From a bacterium (GTDB lineage: Bacteria > Planctomycetota > Phycisphaerae > UBA1845): 36,732 bases of DNA. The position numbers and the translations under genes were made by a program. The first letter of the stretch is position 1. Every line of letters starts with the position of its first letter. Below, piece after piece: positions 35,358 through 36,732 of this stretch. The notes under the pieces are model-generated. The model had not been told where the DNA came from and did not search any database. It worked only from the letters and a program-made list of their open reading frames with translations. The stretch covers positions 1-36,732 of the forward strand of contig JAAEQG010000493.1 in the NCBI GenBank assembly GCA_024231775.1, read 5' to 3'.

Positions 35358-36110
35358 CTACGCAACCTCGTTGGTTTCGACGATACTCCCCTCCGGCCCG
35401 ATCACCCAGTCGCCGATCGGCAGACTGGACCCCGCCACCTGACGAGCGCTCCGGGCCAGCATGAGCAATCCGCCGCAGCAGGGCACGCTCATCCGAGCCA
35501 CGGTCAGGCTGCGCAGGTTGGCTTCCGCGAACAACGTGGTCAGTTTCTCCACATACCCGGTCTGATTGTCAAGCTTCGGGCAGGCGAGCGCCACCGCCCG
35601 ACCGGAGAGCAGGCGGGCGTGGAAGTCCGCCATGGCTATGGGTACGCACGGAGCGCAGATCAGCAGGTCCGCCCCCTGCAGAAACGGCGCGGTGGGCGGA
35701 AGCAGGTGCAACTGAACCGGCCAGTGACTCAGGGCACTCGGAGCGGCGGAGGTATCATTTGCGAGGCGCTCCTTCCGGGTGGCGGTGGAGGAGAAATCGA
35801 ACATCCGAGCCGACGGGCATCCCCCTACCGGTGCGGGATGGTCGGTCTTCTGGGCGAGATGGGCTTGCACCGCCTGCTCGTCGAAGGCCTCCGCTGCGCG
35901 TTCCTCGATGCTGATGGCGTCCTGCGGGCAATCACCGAGGCAGGCACCGAGGCCGTCGCAGAACCGATCCGAGATAAGCCGTGCCTTGCCGTCCACGATC
36001 CGGATGGCCCCTTCCGCGCATGACGGAATGCACTGGCCACAACCGTCGCACTTGTCTTCGTCGATACGCACAATCTTGCGCTTGCCGGTCAAGATGGGAT
36101 GAGGCTGCAT
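35358..36110 (-). CDS. 4Fe-4S ferredoxin-type protein upstream of hcp
   Basis: A 250-aa protein from ATG 36110 (MQPHPILTGKRKIVRI), with AAGGAGA upstream; the track's 36206 start adds 32 residues. The first cluster site CDGCGQCIPSC (C21, C24, C27, C31) is complete. The second, CDGLGACLGDCP (C51, C57, C61), has Leu where the second Cys would be. The C-terminal ~130 residues carry more cysteines (LLICAPCVPIAM, ALACPKLDN, SVPCCGGLLML) and may bind another cofactor. It is likely the electron donor to Hcp. The promoter region upstream carries an FNR-type box. A partner reductase is not in the window. Confidence 0.88.
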   Translation of the reverse strand: MQPHPILTGKRKIVRIDEDKCDGCGQCIPSCAEGAIRIVDGKARLISDRFCDGLGACLGDCPQDAISIEERAAEAFDEQAVQAHLAQKTDHPAPVGGCPSARMFDFSSTATRKERLANDTSAAPSALSHWPVQLHLLPPTAPFLQGADLLICAPCVPIAMADFHARLLSGRAVALACPKLDNQTGYVEKLTTLFAEANLRSLTVARMSVPCCGGLLMLARSARQVAGSSLPIGDWVIGPEGSIVETNEVA

Positions 36111-36197
36111 AAGCGTCTCCTTGTCTGAGCGGGTCCAGAGGTTGCCCGGTTGATTCCTTTTCGTCCAGGTGCGTTGCCCCCGCCATCTTCGTGTGCG

Positions 36198-36238
36198 ATT
36201 ATGCACCGCAAAATGCGGCTGTCCTTGACCTGGATCAA
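36198..36238 (-). promoter_or_regulatory. FNR/Dnr/HcpR-type box with class II promoter for ferredoxin-hcp
   Basis: TTGAC-CTGG-ATCAA at 36225-36238 matches the Crp/Fnr-family TTGAy-N4-rTCAA palindrome. On the minus strand a -10-like CATAAT is at 36198-36203, giving a predicted start near 36191. The box centre is then at about -40.5, the spacing used by FNR-type activators at class II promoters. It lies between the ferredoxin gene and the divergent Crp/Fnr gene, so it may serve both. Confidence 0.65.
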
Positions 36239-36328
36239 GCCGGGGGCGATTCGTTCGGGTATTCCGGACCGAGGGGCGGGGTGGCGGGTGGGATGCCGGC
36301 TAATGGACGTTGCCGGGGAAGGAGTTTG

Positions 36329-36732
36329 ATGATGGAGCATCCTGGGACCGCGCAGTACATCATCACGAACTGCCGATTCTTCTCGGAGGTCCGGGGCGAT
36401 TCTCTGGAGCGGCTGGTGTCGCTGGCCCGGATTAGACACTACGCGAAGGGTGAGTTGGTGTTCCGCCAGGGCGAGCCCTGCCCCGGCGTGTTCGTGGTCG
36501 GGAGCGGGGCGGTGCGGATCTTCAAGACCGCCCCCAGCGGCAAGGAGCACGTTCTTCACTTCGTCAGCCCCGGGCTTACGTTCGCCGAGGTGGCCGCCAT
36601 CGGCGGGTTTGCCTGTCCGGCGTTTGCCGAAGCCACCGCGGATACCTCCTGCGTGCTCCTACCGATCGATCCCTTCCGACGAGCGCTGCAGGACGATCAT
36701 GAGCTGTGTTTGCAGATCATGTCCAGCATGGC
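36329..36732 (+). CDS. Crp/Fnr family transcriptional regulator, 3' end outside window
   Basis: The frame is open from ATG 36329 (or the next ATG, 36332) to the window edge, 134 codons, so the ORF track omitted it. AAGGAG lies 5-8 nt upstream. The cyclic-nucleotide-binding-type beta barrel is clear: YAKGELVFRQGEPCPGVFVVGSGAVRIF, then EHVLHFVSPGLTFAEVAAIGG and a later LLPIDPFRRAL. The N-terminal Cys cluster of oxygen-sensing FNR is not present in its usual form. The DNA-binding HTH would lie beyond the window. Divergence from the ferredoxin-hcp pair, with an FNR-type box between them, suggests an HcpR/Dnr-like NO or redox regulator; the inference rests on context. Confidence 0.85.
   Translation, partial: MMEHPGTAQYIITNCRFFSEVRGDSLERLVSLARIRHYAKGELVFRQGEPCPGVFVVGSGAVRIFKTAPSGKEHVLHFVSPGLTFAEVAAIGGFACPAFAEATADTSCVLLPIDPFRRALQDDHELCLQIMSSM

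Noticed and set aside
36329-36732. Assigning the regulator as oxygen-sensing FNR
   Set aside because: The N-terminal Cys arrangement of FNR is not seen and the HTH is outside the window; only Crp/Fnr family level is supported.

Overview
The window reads as chromosomal DNA from a high-GC planctomycete, probably an uncultured or environmental lineage. The clearest marker is the tiny gene at 4122-4364, which has the MSLDKSLRS...RHRNVLKRAERI signature of the small basic protein shared across the PVC superphylum. Other features common in Planctomycetota agree: an ECF sigma factor paired with a Ser/Thr kinase carrying TPRs, dockerin-like calcium repeats on secreted proteins, SUMF1-type secreted proteins and many lipoproteins. 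I saw no rRNA, tRNA, CRISPR array or transposase gene. Many long plus-strand ORFs in the track (554, 587, 529 and 517 aa) are antisense shadows of real minus-strand genes.

Layout. 1-2474: 3'-truncated secreted M6-type metalloprotease with C-terminal Cys-rich Ig/HYR-like modules. 2805-5211: class I/II aminotransferase, PVC small basic protein and a one-pass SPOR-like membrane protein. 5405-6584: a GNAT acetyltransferase and a methyltransferase, convergent. 6829-15074: a compact minus-strand catabolic operon. It holds three acyl-CoA dehydrogenases, a 3-hydroxyacyl-CoA dehydrogenase, an enoyl-CoA hydratase, an acyl-CoA mutase large subunit, and a B12-binding domain fused to a MeaB-type GTPase. 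A good sigma70-like promoter lies at 15192-15220. 15309-18511: Gfo/Idh-like protein, phosphodiesterase-like lipoprotein and PilZ protein. 18619-23244: DUF2079-type membrane protein and a beta-propeller lipoprotein. 23875-30688: a large TPR-containing exported protein, a TPR Ser/Thr kinase and an ECF sigma factor. 30846-33373: two tandemly duplicated secreted SUMF1-fold proteins. 33567-33799: a nested inverted-repeat element. 33890-36110: short hybrid-cluster protein (Hcp) and its ferredoxin. 36329-end: divergent Crp/Fnr regulator, cut by the window end.

How the genes fit together. The mutase has Phe and Gln at the two positions that separate isobutyryl-CoA mutase from methylmalonyl-CoA mutase. 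The operon therefore reads as isobutyryl-CoA to butyryl-CoA (mutase), crotonyl-CoA (acyl-CoA dehydrogenase), 3-hydroxybutyryl-CoA (hydratase) and acetoacetyl-CoA (dehydrogenase). This would feed valine-derived or other branched acyl-CoAs into beta-oxidation, with the GTPase/B12 fusion loading and protecting the cobalamin. At the right end, an FNR-type box (TTGAC-N4-ATCAA) lies between the ferredoxin-hcp pair and the Crp/Fnr gene. It is centred about 40 bp upstream of the start site predicted from a CATAAT -10, as expected for an activator of a nitrosative-stress or anaerobic operon.

The most interesting items are the mutase residue signature with the B12-GTPase fusion, the hcp control region, the nested inverted-repeat element, and the tandem SUMF1 duplication with a strongly conserved upstream block. 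All functional statements are inferences from sequence; no searches were run.
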